Assembly: GCF_027484365.1 (NCBI RefSeq)
Contig: NZ_JAIXTC010000009.1
Location: 1-64,000 of the forward strand
DNA: 64,000 bases
Reading direction: 5' to 3'
Origin: Brevundimonas sp.
GTDB taxonomy: Bacteria > Pseudomonadota > Alphaproteobacteria > Caulobacterales > Caulobacteraceae
Positions within the stretch are counted from its first letter, which is position 1. Every line of letters starts with the position of its first letter. Position numbers and translations under genes: made by a program. The notes under the pieces are model-generated. The model worked only from the letters and a program-made list of their open reading frames with translations. It made no database searches and had not been told where the DNA came from. Of this stretch, positions 16,618 to 25,055 are shown piece after piece.

Positions 16618-17499
16618 CTATTCGCCGACGTTGAGCGTGACCAGGTCCTTGGCGGAGTCGAAGACGCCGTCGCTGTCGCGGTCCTTGGCACGGACCGTGG
16701 CGATGACGATCGGGCCGCCGACGGGGCCGCGCGCCTCGAACCCGACCAGCCTCCAGCCCTCGTCGGCCGGGCGGCTGTCGGTCAGCAGATACGTGCGTCG
16801 GGTGGCCTCACCCGGTGCGCGGGTGCGGATTTCCGCGGCGTCGTCGTGGGCCTGGACGCTGACGCTTTCGTCGGACGACGAGATGTCCACGGTTTCGGTG
16901 CTGTCGTCGGCGCTGATGGAGAAGCCGCCGATACGGACGTGAGCCTTGTCGCCGTCCGCGTCGACGCTCATGCCCGGCAGCCGGACGCGGGCGTGATCGC
17001 CCTCTGCGTCGACGGCGACGCCCGGCGCGCGGACGTGGGCGCTGTCGGCGGCCGCAGCGGCGGCGTCAGCGTCAACTGCAGCGGCATCGGCCGCCACCGC
17101 AGCCACATCAGCCTGGACCCGGGCTTCATCGGCCGCGGATTGGGCGCGCGCCGCGTCTGCCGAGGCGCGGAGTTCGGCGGTGGTGTGCGGCATGTCGGCC
17201 GACAGGGTGGTCTCGAAACGCTGCAGTACGGCGTCCGCCGTCTGGTCCGAGAGTGTGATCAGTTGCAGGGAGACTTCGGCGCCGCGCGGGCCGCTGTAGA
17301 GGCAGGTCGCCCCGCCGGCGTGCGCCGTCCCCTTGCGCGTCAGGACGCCGATGGTCTCGGGGCACTGCAGGGTGTCGACGACCTTGAGCACGCCCTTGCC
17401 GCCCGTGTCGGTCGTGGTCGAGGAGATGCGCACGGATTCGCCGTCGCAGCCTGCCGTCAACAGGCAAGCGGTGCAGATGGTGGCGAGAAGCAGTCGCAT
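16618..17499 (-). CDS. hypothetical lipoprotein with alanine-rich helix
   Basis: 293 residues. The ATG at 17499 gives MRLLLATICTACLLTAGC, a lipoprotein signal with lipobox LTAGC. After a small domain (about 20-100) there is a long alanine-rich helical stretch (about 100-155), then imperfect repeats (APGVAVDAEGDHARVRLPG, MSVDADGDKAHVRIGG, SISADDSTETVDIS) and a C-terminal domain. It is likely anchored to a membrane facing the periplasm. No family is recognised. Confidence 0.78.
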   Translation of the reverse strand: MRLLLATICTACLLTAGCDGESVRISSTTTDTGGKGVLKVVDTLQCPETIGVLTRKGTAHAGGATCLYSGPRGAEVSLQLITLSDQTADAVLQRFETTLSADMPHTTAELRASADAARAQSAADEARVQADVAAVAADAAAVDADAAAAAADSAHVRAPGVAVDAEGDHARVRLPGMSVDADGDKAHVRIGGFSISADDSTETVDISSSDESVSVQAHDDAAEIRTRAPGEATRRTYLLTDSRPADEGWRLVGFEARGPVGGPIVIATVRAKDRDSDGVFDSAKDLVTLNVGE

Positions 17500-17614
17500 C
17501 AAACGGGGTCCTCTTCAGGGCTTCATCTTGAACAGTAGCCGCCACTATTCCAGTGAAATCGCGGTAATCGATCTGACGATATCTGTCCGTGGAATGGCCG
17601 GAATGCGCCGTTTC

Positions 17615-18487
17615 TCAAACGCCGGGGCGTGAGCCTTCGCGACGATTGAGGAAGGCCAGACGCTCGAACAGATGCACATCCTGTTCGTTCTTCAGCAAGG
17701 CGCCGTGGAGGGGAGGGATCAGCTTGTTCGGCGAGGTCTCGCGCAGGGTCTCGGGCTGGACGTCGTCGACCATCAGCAGCTTCAGCCAGTCCAGCAGCTC
17801 GGAGGTGGACGGCTTCTTCTTCAGGCCCGGCGTGTCGCGGATCTCGTAGAAGGTCTTCAGCGCCTCCGACACCAGCCGGGGTTTGATGCCCGGGAAGTGG
17901 ACGTCGATGATGGCCTTCATCGTCTGATCGTCGGGGAAGCGGATGTAGTGGAAGAAGCATCGGCGCAGGAAGGCGTCGGGCAGTTCCTTCTCGTTGTTCG
18001 AGGTGATGACCACGATGGGGCGGACCTCTGCGCGGATCGTCTCGTCCGTCTCGTGGACGTAGAACTCCATCCGGTCGAGTTCCTGAAGCAGGTCGTTGGG
18101 GAACTCGATGTCGGCCTTGTCGATCTCGTCGATCAGCAGGATGGGGCGGACCGGAGAGGTGAAGGCTTCCCAAAGCTTGCCGGGCTTGAGGTAGTTGCGG
18201 ACGTCGTGGACGCGTTCCTCGCCGAGCTGGGAGTCCCGCAGGCGGCTGACGGCGTCATATTCATACAGGCCGTTGTGGGCCTTGGTCGTCGACTTGATGT
18301 GCCAGGTGATCAGGGGGGCGTTGAGGGCCCTGGCCATCTCATAGGCCAGGACCGTCTTGCCGGTGCCCGGTTCGCCCTTGATCAGGAGGGGTCTTTCCAG
18401 GGCGACGGCGGCATTGACCGCGATCTTCAGGTCCTGGGTGGCGATATAGTTCGAGGTTCCCTCGAACCGGTCGGTCGGCCGCGACAT
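17615..18487 (-). CDS. MoxR-family AAA+ ATPase
   Basis: 290 residues. Walker A GEPGTGKT (about 38-45), Walker B ILLIDEIDKADIEFPNDLLQELD, sensor 1 VVITSNNEKELPDAFLRRC with arginine-finger-type residues, and a C-terminal lid. This matches the MoxR/APE2220-like chaperone ATPases that remodel proteins, often together with a VWA-domain partner. No VWA gene lies in the window directly downstream; the next leftward gene is the orphan lipoprotein. Confidence 0.9.
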   Translation of the reverse strand: MSRPTDRFEGTSNYIATQDLKIAVNAAVALERPLLIKGEPGTGKTVLAYEMARALNAPLITWHIKSTTKAHNGLYEYDAVSRLRDSQLGEERVHDVRNYLKPGKLWEAFTSPVRPILLIDEIDKADIEFPNDLLQELDRMEFYVHETDETIRAEVRPIVVITSNNEKELPDAFLRRCFFHYIRFPDDQTMKAIIDVHFPGIKPRLVSEALKTFYEIRDTPGLKKKPSTSELLDWLKLLMVDDVQPETLRETSPNKLIPPLHGALLKNEQDVHLFERLAFLNRREGSRPGV

Positions 18488-18550
18488 CGGATGCTCCGTG
18501 AGTTCGGATCACGACTAGCCGATGGCGCGGCCGGTTAACAACGATCAGTT

Positions 18551-18766
18551 TCAGGTGATGCGTTTGGCCGAGACGGGATCGCTGGCCGGGAAGGTCTCCT
18601 CGACGCCCTCGTCGACCAGGGCTTCCTGACGATCTTCGGCGTCGCCGTGCTTCTCGTTCAGCTGGTCGGGCTTGCCTTCCAGACGATCAACGCGGCGGGC
18701 GTGCGGCGTGTCGGTGTCATGATCGGGATCGCGCGGCGTGCCGGCCAGGGGTTTGGCGTCGGTCAT
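18551..18766 (-). CDS. small hydrophilic hypothetical protein
   Basis: 71 residues, highly charged and apparently disordered, with the segment EEALVDEGVEETFPASDP-like (QEALVDEGVEETFPASDPVS) that recurs in small stress-type proteins of Caulobacterales and Rhizobiales. Its ATG overlaps the stop of the acidic gene upstream by 4 bp, so the two are co-translated. Function is unknown. Confidence 0.72.
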   Translation of the reverse strand: MTDAKPLAGTPRDPDHDTDTPHARRVDRLEGKPDQLNEKHGDAEDRQEALVDEGVEETFPASDPVSAKRIT

Positions 18767-19179
18767 TTGTCGTCTCCTTCGGGGCCATAGCCCAGGTCTG
18801 CGATGTCGTCGTCCGACAGGGTCCTGGCTTCCCAGTGGGCTGCGCTGGCCTGGGCCCCGCGCGCGTCCTCCATCAGGCCGGAATAGACCAGCTCGACCTC
18901 GCCCTCGCCGGGTTGGTCGGCACCGAGGTCGAGGTCGTTGATGCGCGTGCCGTCGGCCCCGTACTGGCCATCCGCCTCCGGGTCGACCCCGTCGGCCGCC
19001 AGGGTTTCATCGAGATCCTGATCGTCCTCGTCGAACTCCTCCTCGTCGGCATCGCCGTCGGCGGTGGTCACGTCGAGAACCTCAGGCATCTCCTCGAAGG
19101 TCTTGAATTCGCTGGTGACGCCGCCGGTTTCGGAGGCGTCGTTGTTGTCTTCGTCGAAAGCCTCGGACTGATCGGGCAT
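18763..19179 (-). CDS. acidic hypothetical protein (DUF5709-like)
   Basis: 138 residues, very acidic in the first 60 (DEDNNDASETGG, DADEEEFDEDDQDLDETL), then a more ordered C-terminus (ELVYSGLMEDARGAQASAAHWEARTLSDDDIADLGYGPEGDDK). The start at 19179 is supported by GGGAGG seven bases upstream; an in-frame codon at 19251 lacks one. It pairs with the following small charged gene. The likely role is unknown; the DUF resemblance is weak. Confidence 0.7.
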   Translation of the reverse strand: MPDQSEAFDEDNNDASETGGVTSEFKTFEEMPEVLDVTTADGDADEEEFDEDDQDLDETLAADGVDPEADGQYGADGTRINDLDLGADQPGEGEVELVYSGLMEDARGAQASAAHWEARTLSDDDIADLGYGPEGDDK

Positions 19180-19754
19180 GGTCGCCTCCCTGTTGTGAAG
19201 GTTCAACGCCGTGGCTTTGCCGGGCGTTCCGCTATGTCGGCCAGCCGTCATCGTTCTTCCGCTGTGAACGGGGCGGGGAAGCGGCGGAGCCGTGGGCGAT
19301 CTCGCCCGGGACCGTGGCGGACGCCGTCGCCGACGTCAGCCTGTGTGTAGAGTTTCGGCGTGGTCGCCTCGGCTCCGCTCGACCGGTTTTCGCAAGCTGT
19401 GCGGTGAGGGAAGCTCTTGCGCCGGGAGCGACGGAGCCTCTTCCCCGCCGCCTTGGTGTCACCCGGTTCGTCCCGATTCCGCGCTTAAGCCCACGACGGG
19501 CGACGGCGTCCAGAGCGCCGCCGGGCCCGGGGCTTTTCCCTCGCCCCGGCAATCCCGCGATCGACCCCGCCGCACGTCCGGGTCCTGGGCCCAGGACGCC
19601 TTCCCCACGCGACGGGACGGGGAGAAGTGTAAGCGCGGTTCGGGAGGGGGCGCACACAAAGGCTCTAAATCGGGCCGGGCATTGAAATCATTGGGGTCCT
19701 GGGCGGATGTGTTGATGGTTATGGGGCCCGGAACCCTTTCTCAGTGGGAGAGGA
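19180..19754. other. 575-bp gene-free region
   Basis: No coding frame with normal composition is seen on either strand. It is very GC-rich and contains a perfect 16-bp palindrome GTCCTGGGCCCAGGAC at 19582-19597. I checked it for tmRNA, SRP RNA and RNase P hallmarks and saw none. It may hold promoters for the leftward acidic gene, or degraded sequence. Confidence 0.4.
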
Positions 19755-21542
19755 CTACCCTTTTTCCGCCTCCAGCGCCGCCCTGACCTCGGCGATCGCC
19801 CTCGGCCAGCCGTCGAAGCCGCCGGTCGCGAAGGTGCGGACGCGGGGGTAGAAGGGATAACGGTCGGTGTTGAGCAGGTGCCAGTCATCGGCCGCATGGA
19901 TCAGCCAGGTGCGCGCGCCCGTGGCGGCCGCGAGATTGGTGCCGGCGATGCCGGGGCCGATGACGAGGTCGAGGGCGTTCGACAGGGCCGCCAGATCGTC
20001 GAGGTCGTCCTTCAGATTGATGGGCGGGGTCCAGATCTTCACCCCGGCGGCCTCGGCGGCGGCGAGGTCTTCGGTCACATCGCCGCACTGCAGGTTGACC
20101 ATGATGCAGCCGGGGGCGGTCAGGACCGGCTCCCAACGCTCGAAGCTGGAGAAGTAGCGGGCACGGACCCCGGTCAGTACCAGGCTCTTCCAGTGCAGGC
20201 CGACCTTGAACCCCGGCCCCAGTTTCTCGAGCTCCGCTCTCCAGTACGCGACCCGATCCGGATCGGGCGTCAGATAGCCGTCGCGGTCGGGGAAGGCGGC
20301 GATGTCCGGCCGATAGACCGCGCTCAGGCTGGCCATCGGAGTCCAGCCGTCGGCCTTGCCTTCGGTCTCGCCGATCTCCTCCATGAAGGGACAGTAGCGC
20401 GTCAGCCGGCCCTCGAGCCGCACGGCGCGGTGGCCGCCGACCACGGTCGTGGGGAAGGAGCGCTGGTAGAGATCGACCAGACGCGGTTCGACGGCGATGA
20501 AAACCTTTCCGGTCGGGCCGACCGCCTCGATCACATCCGGCAGGCAGGTGCCGAAGACCATTTCGTCGGCGATCCCCTGTTCGCCGACGACGAGCAGTCG
20601 CTTGCCGGCGATGTCTTCGGTCGCGGGATCCCAGCGCGGCGCATCGACGACGACATGCATCGCCTCGGGCATTTCGGGATCGAGCCGGACCTCATATTCC
20701 TCAAACCCTTCCTTGAGACGACCCAGGCCCATCAGGGTCATGGCCCGGGCCATCCGCATCATGGCGTGCTCGTAGGGGCTCTCGGCGCCTTTCAGGGCCT
20801 CGTCCAGATCGGCCAGGGCCTGTTCCGGCTGTCCGAGGGGCTGGAGGGCGTTGGCGCGGTTGTAGCGCGCCTTGGCGAAGGCGGGGTCGATCCGCAGCGC
20901 CTCGTTGAAGAAGGTCAGGGACTCCTTCATCTGGCCCTGGTCGCTGAGGACCGTGCCGAGCGTGTTCCACAGGGTGGGGTCGGACTGTTCGATCTGGATC
21001 AGGTCGCGCAGGGCGTCGATGGCTTCCTGATAGCGTTTCTGGTCGCGCAGAACGCAGGCCAGATTGTTGGTGCCCTCCGGGTGGCCGGGCTCCATGGCGA
21101 GGAAGCGGCGCAGCAGTTTTTCGGCGATGTCGAGGTGGCCCAGCTTCTGGGCCAGACGCGCCAGATCGTGGGCGATATTGGCGTCCTCGGGCAGGATGCG
21201 CAGGGCGACGTCGTAAGCGTTCAGAGCCTCCGACAGGTGGCCCGACTTCTCGCGGCAGATGGCCAGGACGTGCCAGGCCAGACCATTCTGTTCGTCGACC
21301 TGGAGGATGGCGAGGCAGCGGCGGGCGCCTGCGTCATAATCGCCGACCCGGATCGAGGCGATCGCGGCCTTGAGGGATTCGATCGCCTTCTTCTGGGCCT
21401 TGAGATTGGCCCCCTTGCGATCGGACAGGGCATGGGAGAGGCGCCGGATCGCGGCCGGGGAGGCGGCGTCGCCGGCCGATCCCTGGGCCATTGGCATATG
21501 GCCGAGGGCCAGCTCTGAGGGCGTGGAATCGACGACGGGCAT
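19755..21542 (-). CDS. TPR protein next to flagellin genes (FlbA-like)
   Basis: 595 residues. The N-terminal half (about 60-280) holds at least five tetratricopeptide repeats (for example AWHVLAICREKSGHLSEALNAYDVALRILPED and TLWNTLGTVLSDQGQMKESLTFFNEALRIDP). The C-terminal half resembles the TPR-linked glycosyltransferase-9/O-GlcNAc-transferase-like fold, with GKRLLVVGEQGIADEMVFG, KVGLHWKS and LDLVIGPGIAGTNLAAATGARTWLI. In Caulobacter a TPR protein, FlbA, sits by flbT and flagellin genes, and flagellins there are modified; I infer a role in flagellin production or glycosylation. It is divergent from flbT. Confidence 0.75.
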   Translation of the reverse strand: MPVVDSTPSELALGHMPMAQGSAGDAASPAAIRRLSHALSDRKGANLKAQKKAIESLKAAIASIRVGDYDAGARRCLAILQVDEQNGLAWHVLAICREKSGHLSEALNAYDVALRILPEDANIAHDLARLAQKLGHLDIAEKLLRRFLAMEPGHPEGTNNLACVLRDQKRYQEAIDALRDLIQIEQSDPTLWNTLGTVLSDQGQMKESLTFFNEALRIDPAFAKARYNRANALQPLGQPEQALADLDEALKGAESPYEHAMMRMARAMTLMGLGRLKEGFEEYEVRLDPEMPEAMHVVVDAPRWDPATEDIAGKRLLVVGEQGIADEMVFGTCLPDVIEAVGPTGKVFIAVEPRLVDLYQRSFPTTVVGGHRAVRLEGRLTRYCPFMEEIGETEGKADGWTPMASLSAVYRPDIAAFPDRDGYLTPDPDRVAYWRAELEKLGPGFKVGLHWKSLVLTGVRARYFSSFERWEPVLTAPGCIMVNLQCGDVTEDLAAAEAAGVKIWTPPINLKDDLDDLAALSNALDLVIGPGIAGTNLAAATGARTWLIHAADDWHLLNTDRYPFYPRVRTFATGGFDGWPRAIAEVRAALEAEKG

Positions 21543-21683
21543 GAGAGGTCTCGGCGCGCAGGATGAAGGCTCTTAAGGAGCATTACGGCCGTGCTCTAGA
21601 ACACATGGTTAACCACGGCTGTTTAGCGTGCGTCAGTCACCGCCCGGCTATGTGAAAGCCTCGCGGACGCAAGGAGGGCGCCC

Positions 21684-22067
21684 ATGCCGTTGAAGCTGTC
21701 TTTGAAGCCGGGGGAGAAGTTCGTTCTGAACGGAGCCGTCGTGCAGAACGGCGACCGTCGCGGCGTGCTGATCCTGCAGAACAAGGCCTCCGTCCTGCGC
21801 GAGAAGGACATCATGCAGCTGGAGGACGTCACCACGCCCGCCAAGCGCATCTATTTCCCGGTCATGATGATGTACCTGGACGAAACCTCCGCCCCCAAGG
21901 TCTATGACGAGTTCGTCACCCGCCTGACTGAATTCATGAGCGCGACCCGCAATCCAGCCATCATGGCGGAGTGTGTCTCGACGTCGAAACACGTGATGGC
22001 GCGCGAATATTACAAGGCCCTGATGAGCGCGCGGAAGATCGTCGACTACGAGGAAAGCCTGATCTGA
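21684..22067 (+). CDS. flbT: flagellin mRNA translational regulator FlbT
   Basis: 127 residues matching FlbT over full length ([26 protein letters not shown], then [25 protein letters not shown]). In Caulobacter FlbT binds the 5' untranslated region of flagellin mRNA and promotes its decay until hook assembly. AAGGAGGG precedes the ATG. The stop shares a base with the flaF start (TGATG), so the two are translationally coupled. Confidence 0.95.
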   Translation: MPLKLSLKPGEKFVLNGAVVQNGDRRGVLILQNKASVLREKDIMQLEDVTTPAKRIYFPVMMMYLDETSAPKVYDEFVTRLTEFMSATRNPAIMAECVSTSKHVMAREYYKALMSARKIVDYEESLI

Positions 22068-22429
22068 TGTTGAAGGCCTATGCCCAGGCGTCGAACCGGA
22101 CCGAGACGCCGCGCGAGATGGAGTATCGCCTGTTCGGCCAGGTGACGCGCGCCCTCATGCACGCCGCGACGGTCGACAAGAGCGACGTGAAGACCCGCAT
22201 CGACGCCCTCGACTGGAACCGTCGCCTCTGGTCCGTGCTCGCCACAGACTGCTCCGACAGCGAGAACCAGCTGAACACTCCGCTCAAGGCCCAGATCATC
22301 TCGATCAGCCTGTTCGTCGGACGCCATTCCTCGGCCGTCATGCGCGGCGAGGAGGATTTCGAGCCGCTGATCGACATCAATCGTTCGATCATGCAGGGCC
22401 TGGCCCCGCAGGGCACGCCCGCGCCCTGA
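22067..22429 (+). CDS. flaF: flagellar biosynthesis regulator FlaF
   Basis: 120 residues with the FlaF pattern ([29 protein letters not shown], then [38 protein letters not shown]). FlaF works against FlbT, acting as a flagellin chaperone that lets flagellin be made. Coupled to flbT by a TGATG overlap and followed by flagellin 188 bp downstream. Confidence 0.95.
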   Translation: MLKAYAQASNRTETPREMEYRLFGQVTRALMHAATVDKSDVKTRIDALDWNRRLWSVLATDCSDSENQLNTPLKAQIISISLFVGRHSSAVMRGEEDFEPLIDINRSIMQGLAPQGTPAP

Positions 22430-22524
22430 GCCTGATCGGTGGGCAAAGTCCGGCGCTGACTGGCGAGAAATTGCCGAGCGCCGGAATTTCCGGATAAGTT
22501 TCTCAATCCTTTCAATCTGATCGG

Positions 22525-22541
22525 CCCGGCCCGGTCCTTGC
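22525..22541 (+). promoter_or_regulatory. sigma-54 promoter for flagellin
   Basis: GGCCCGGTCCTTGC at 22528-22541 has the invariant GG at -24 and GC at -12 separated by exactly ten bases, and TTGC at -12. It lies about 77 bp before the flagellin ATG, leaving a roughly 65-nt leader, consistent with the class IV flagellin promoters of Caulobacter and with a FlbT target in the leader. Confidence 0.75.
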
Positions 22542-22617
22542 GAGACCGCGCGCAGGACCAGAACCGGTTCAACGGCCAGAAGGCCGCTCCCCCGACCAGA
22601 ATGGAAGGACTCTACCC

Positions 22618-23448
22618 ATGGCTAACTCGGTCAACACCAACCTCGGCGCGATGATCGCGCTGCAAAACCTGAACGCCACCAACGCCGAACTGGCGTCGAC
22701 CCAGACCCGGATCAACACCGGGAAAAAGGTCGCCAGCGCCAAGGACAACGGGGCCATCTGGGCGATCGCCCAGGGTCAACGAGCCGACATCGGCGCCCTG
22801 GGGGCGGTGAAGGGCTCACTCGACCGCGGCGTATCGGCGGTGGACGTGGGTCTGGCGGCAGGCGAGAGCATTTCGGATCTCTTGCTGCAACTGAAGGAGA
22901 AGGCACTTTCGGCGACGGACAAGTCGCTGCAGACGGCATCGAGGGCCGCACTGAACGAGGACTTCAAGGCTATCCGCGACCAGATCACGACGATTGCCAA
23001 CAACGCCGACTTCAACGGGATCAACCTGCTGAAGACCGGCGCAACCGGCTTCCAGGCTCTGGCCAATGCGGCAGGCACCGCGACCCTCACGGTCGGCGCC
23101 GAGGTGCTGTCGCTGGGGTCGACGAACGTCACCGTGACGGCGACCACGACCATCGGCACCGCGACCCTGGCCACCACGGCCCTGGGTCTGGTGAATGCCT
23201 CGATCGACAAGGTCGGAGCGGCCCTCGGCCGTCTCGGTACCAAGTCGAGGGCGCTGGAGACCCATCGCACCTTCGTCGGGAAGCTGACGGACTCGCTGGA
23301 ATCCGGTGTCGGCAATCTGGTGGACGCCGACCTGGCGAAGGAAAGCGCCAAGCTCCAGTCGCTGCAGACGAAGCAGCAGCTGGGCGTCCAGGCGCTGGGC
23401 ATCGCCAACCAGGGTCCGCAGATCCTTCTGTCGCTGTTCCGCGGCTAA
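22618..23448 (+). CDS. flagellin
   Basis: 276-residue flagellar filament protein. The conserved N-terminal D0/D1 region ([53 protein letters not shown]) and C-terminal D0 ([43 protein letters not shown]) are complete. The middle is short and Thr-rich, as in alphaproteobacterial flagellins. It is preceded by a sigma-54 type promoter and flbT-flaF, and followed by a strong terminator, so it is a single-gene transcript. Confidence 0.97.
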   Translation: MANSVNTNLGAMIALQNLNATNAELASTQTRINTGKKVASAKDNGAIWAIAQGQRADIGALGAVKGSLDRGVSAVDVGLAAGESISDLLLQLKEKALSATDKSLQTASRAALNEDFKAIRDQITTIANNADFNGINLLKTGATGFQALANAAGTATLTVGAEVLSLGSTNVTVTATTTIGTATLATTALGLVNASIDKVGAALGRLGTKSRALETHRTFVGKLTDSLESGVGNLVDADLAKESAKLQSLQTKQQLGVQALGIANQGPQILLSLFRG

Positions 23449-23458
23449 CTGAGTGCAG

Positions 23459-23488
23459 GACGCCCGGGGTTCGCTCCGGGCGTCTTTC
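23459..23488 (+). terminator. flagellin transcription terminator
   Basis: Nine-pair stem GACGCCCGG (23459-23467) / CCGGGCGTC (23476-23484) with an eight-base loop, followed by TTTCGTT. It lies 11 bp after the flagellin stop. Confidence 0.88.
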
Positions 23489-23610
23489 GTTCAGGTGGCG
23501 CTGTCGCTCGGTGCGGGGGATCTGGCGGCTTGAGCGAGAACGCCGGGGCTCGCTAACCTTTCGGCAAGTGAATCCGCGAACCCTGGGATTATTCAACCCG
23601 GAGATGCCCC

Positions 23611-24018
23611 ATGCTGAGCGCCCTCGCCGCCGCCTTCGCCCTCGCAGTCGCAGGACCTCTCCAGACCGGTGAAGCACCCGATCGCTATTCGCTCGAGCTG
23701 ACTGTGATCCATGCAGGCGTGCAGACGGTGGGGGCTCGCGCCGTCCTCGTCGAGGACAGTTCCGCCCAGATCACCGTCCAGGACGTCGACGGCCTGTTCG
23801 AGATGAACGCCCAGCTCACGCCGGTGCAGGGCGACGGAGACGACGACACCCTGGCCCTGACGGTTTCGATCATCGACGGGGAGGCCCAGCCCTTCGAACC
23901 GAACCTGATCCTGAAACGCGGCGGAGACGCCAGCATCGTCATCGGTCAGGAAGGTCCCGACGGCGTCATGTTCGAAGGCCTGACGGTCACCCTGAAGCCG
24001 CTGGCTGAGGACGATTGA
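23611..24018 (+). CDS. hypothetical secreted protein
   Basis: 135 residues. An N-terminal signal peptide (MLSALAAAFALAVAGPLQTG) precedes a beta-rich domain without recognised motifs (SLELTVIHAGVQTVGARAVLVED, ILKRGGDASIVIGQEG, FEGLTVTLKPL). A good GGAG precedes the ATG. It is probably periplasmic. No neighbour gives a functional hint. Confidence 0.75.
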   Translation: MLSALAAAFALAVAGPLQTGEAPDRYSLELTVIHAGVQTVGARAVLVEDSSAQITVQDVDGLFEMNAQLTPVQGDGDDDTLALTVSIIDGEAQPFEPNLILKRGGDASIVIGQEGPDGVMFEGLTVTLKPLAEDD

Positions 24019-24079
24019 CGCGCGGCCGAACACATCCCACCTTCAGGGTCCTGTTCAACAGTCGAAAGGAGGTGATCAA

Positions 24080-24145
24080 GTGATCTCATTGTCCCAAACC
24101 CGTACGGTGACCGAAGCTTGGTCCTCTCGCGAGGTCCGGGCCTGA
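24080..24145 (+). CDS. possible 21-residue leader peptide
   Basis: The GTG-initiated frame encodes a basic, Thr/Arg/Ser-rich peptide (ISLSQTRTVTEAWSSREVRA after the initiator). The ribosome site is as strong as possible, but its bases can be sequestered by a downstream helix that also contains the stop codon. It could be a real peptide or just part of a structured RNA. Confidence 0.42.
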   Translation: MISLSQTRTVTEAWSSREVRA

Positions 24146-24236
24146 TTACTTCCTTTGCGCGCTAACGCCCGTTCGGGCTGCTTGAGCGCAGAGTCAGGCT
24201 GAGTATCGGTCAGGCCGTCATGCGGTCAGACAATGA

Positions 24237-24266
24237 GGCCCGCCGGAGCGATCCGGCGGGCCTTTT
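24237..24266 (+). terminator. strong intrinsic terminator
   Basis: Eleven-pair stem GGCCCGCCGGA / TCCGGCGGGCC with GCGA loop and TTTT at 24263-24266. It ends the mini-transcript and lies ten bases from the stop of the leftward exoD gene. Confidence 0.9.
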
Positions 24267-24275
24267 GGCTGGTGA

Positions 24276-24935
24276 TCAGGCGAACAATCCCTGGACCCAT
24301 TGCCAGGCCTCGAGGAACCAGCCGGCGCTGGCGAGGAACAGGCTGGAGATCAGGGCCCAGGCCGCCCAGACGAAGATGCAGAAGCCCGCGACGCCGAACC
24401 AGGCCACGCCGATCAGGACGCCGTCCCTCTGCATCAGGCCGAACCCGAACAGGGCGACGAACAGGGACGGAAACAGGTTGCCGCCGAAGATCGGCAGCAT
24501 GACGATCAGGGTCAGCAGGGTCGTGACCAGGCCGATCAGGACCTCGGCCACCTCGCTGCTCAGGATGCTGAGGCGTGGCCTGGACAGTTTCTCGACGAAC
24601 AGCAGGGGCTTGCGCACCTTGTCGATGGTGGCGCGGTAGTTTTCGCGCGGCAGGCTGGATTTGAGAGCCCATTTCGGCATCCACAGCTGGTCGCGGCGGA
24701 TCAGCAGCTGCAGGCAGATCAGCAGCATGGGGGCGCCCAGGATCGTCGTCGAGCCGGGGATGGGGGAGGCGATGGCGTTGATCAGGCCGAAGAACACCAT
24801 CAGGGCGCCGAAACCGCGCTCTCCGAACGCATTCACCAGCTCGCCGAGATAGAGTTTCGGATCGTCCTTGGCGCCGATGTCGTCGAGCACCCGGGAGAAG
24901 GGCCGGTGGTCGCTCTGAAAGTCGTAGTCGGGCAT
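24276..24935 (-). CDS. ExoD-family exopolysaccharide synthesis membrane protein
   Basis: 219 residues from the ATG at 24935 (MPDYDFQSDHRPFSRVLDDIG). The ExoD family (PF06055) is seen in YLGELVNAFGERGFGALMVFFGLINAIASPIPGSTTILGAPMLLICLQLL, followed by several membrane helices over the last 120 residues. In Rhizobium ExoD affects exopolysaccharide production and alkali sensitivity; the biochemical role is unknown. It stands alone between the mini-transcript and isovaleryl-CoA dehydrogenase. Confidence 0.88.
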   Translation of the reverse strand: MPDYDFQSDHRPFSRVLDDIGAKDDPKLYLGELVNAFGERGFGALMVFFGLINAIASPIPGSTTILGAPMLLICLQLLIRRDQLWMPKWALKSSLPRENYRATIDKVRKPLLFVEKLSRPRLSILSSEVAEVLIGLVTTLLTLIVMLPIFGGNLFPSLFVALFGFGLMQRDGVLIGVAWFGVAGFCIFVWAAWALISSLFLASAGWFLEAWQWVQGLFA

Positions 24936-25055
24936 CAGGAACCGGCTCGGCGAGGGATGAGAACGATCTAGGCGCGACCTTGCACCGTCGCCACTTAACA
25001 TTCCGACAGAACGGAGAAACCTGACCGAACCCGTCGAACCCTGAGGCTCCGGCCT

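Larger units (their letters stand above)
24065..24266 (+). ncRNA. candidate riboregulatory mini-transcript with paired SD and anti-SD
   Basis: A perfect extended Shine-Dalgarno AAAGGAGGTGATC (24065-24077) can pair with GATTACTTCCTTT (24144-24156) as 13 contiguous pairs including two G.U. The loop holds a 21-codon frame starting GTG at 24080 and ending at TGA 24143-24145, inside the anti-SD arm. A structured motif (24157-24190) and a strong terminator (24237-24266) follow. The compact layout looks like a small RNA or leader-type regulator. No promoter is confidently seen. Confidence 0.5.

Noticed and set aside
19292..19786. Open frames in the 19180-19754 gap
   Set aside because: Composition is unlike neighbouring genes, with no ribosome site or conserved-looking segments.
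21640..21670. Sigma-54 promoter before flbT (GG-N10-GC at GGCTATGTGAAAGC)
   Set aside because: The spacing fits, but the -12 box lacks TTGC and the -24 box lacks the TGGCAC context, so the match is likely chance.
24065..24077. AAAGGAGGTGATC looks like the complement of the 3' end of 16S rRNA
   Set aside because: No other 16S sequence surrounds it. It is better read as a perfect extended Shine-Dalgarno.
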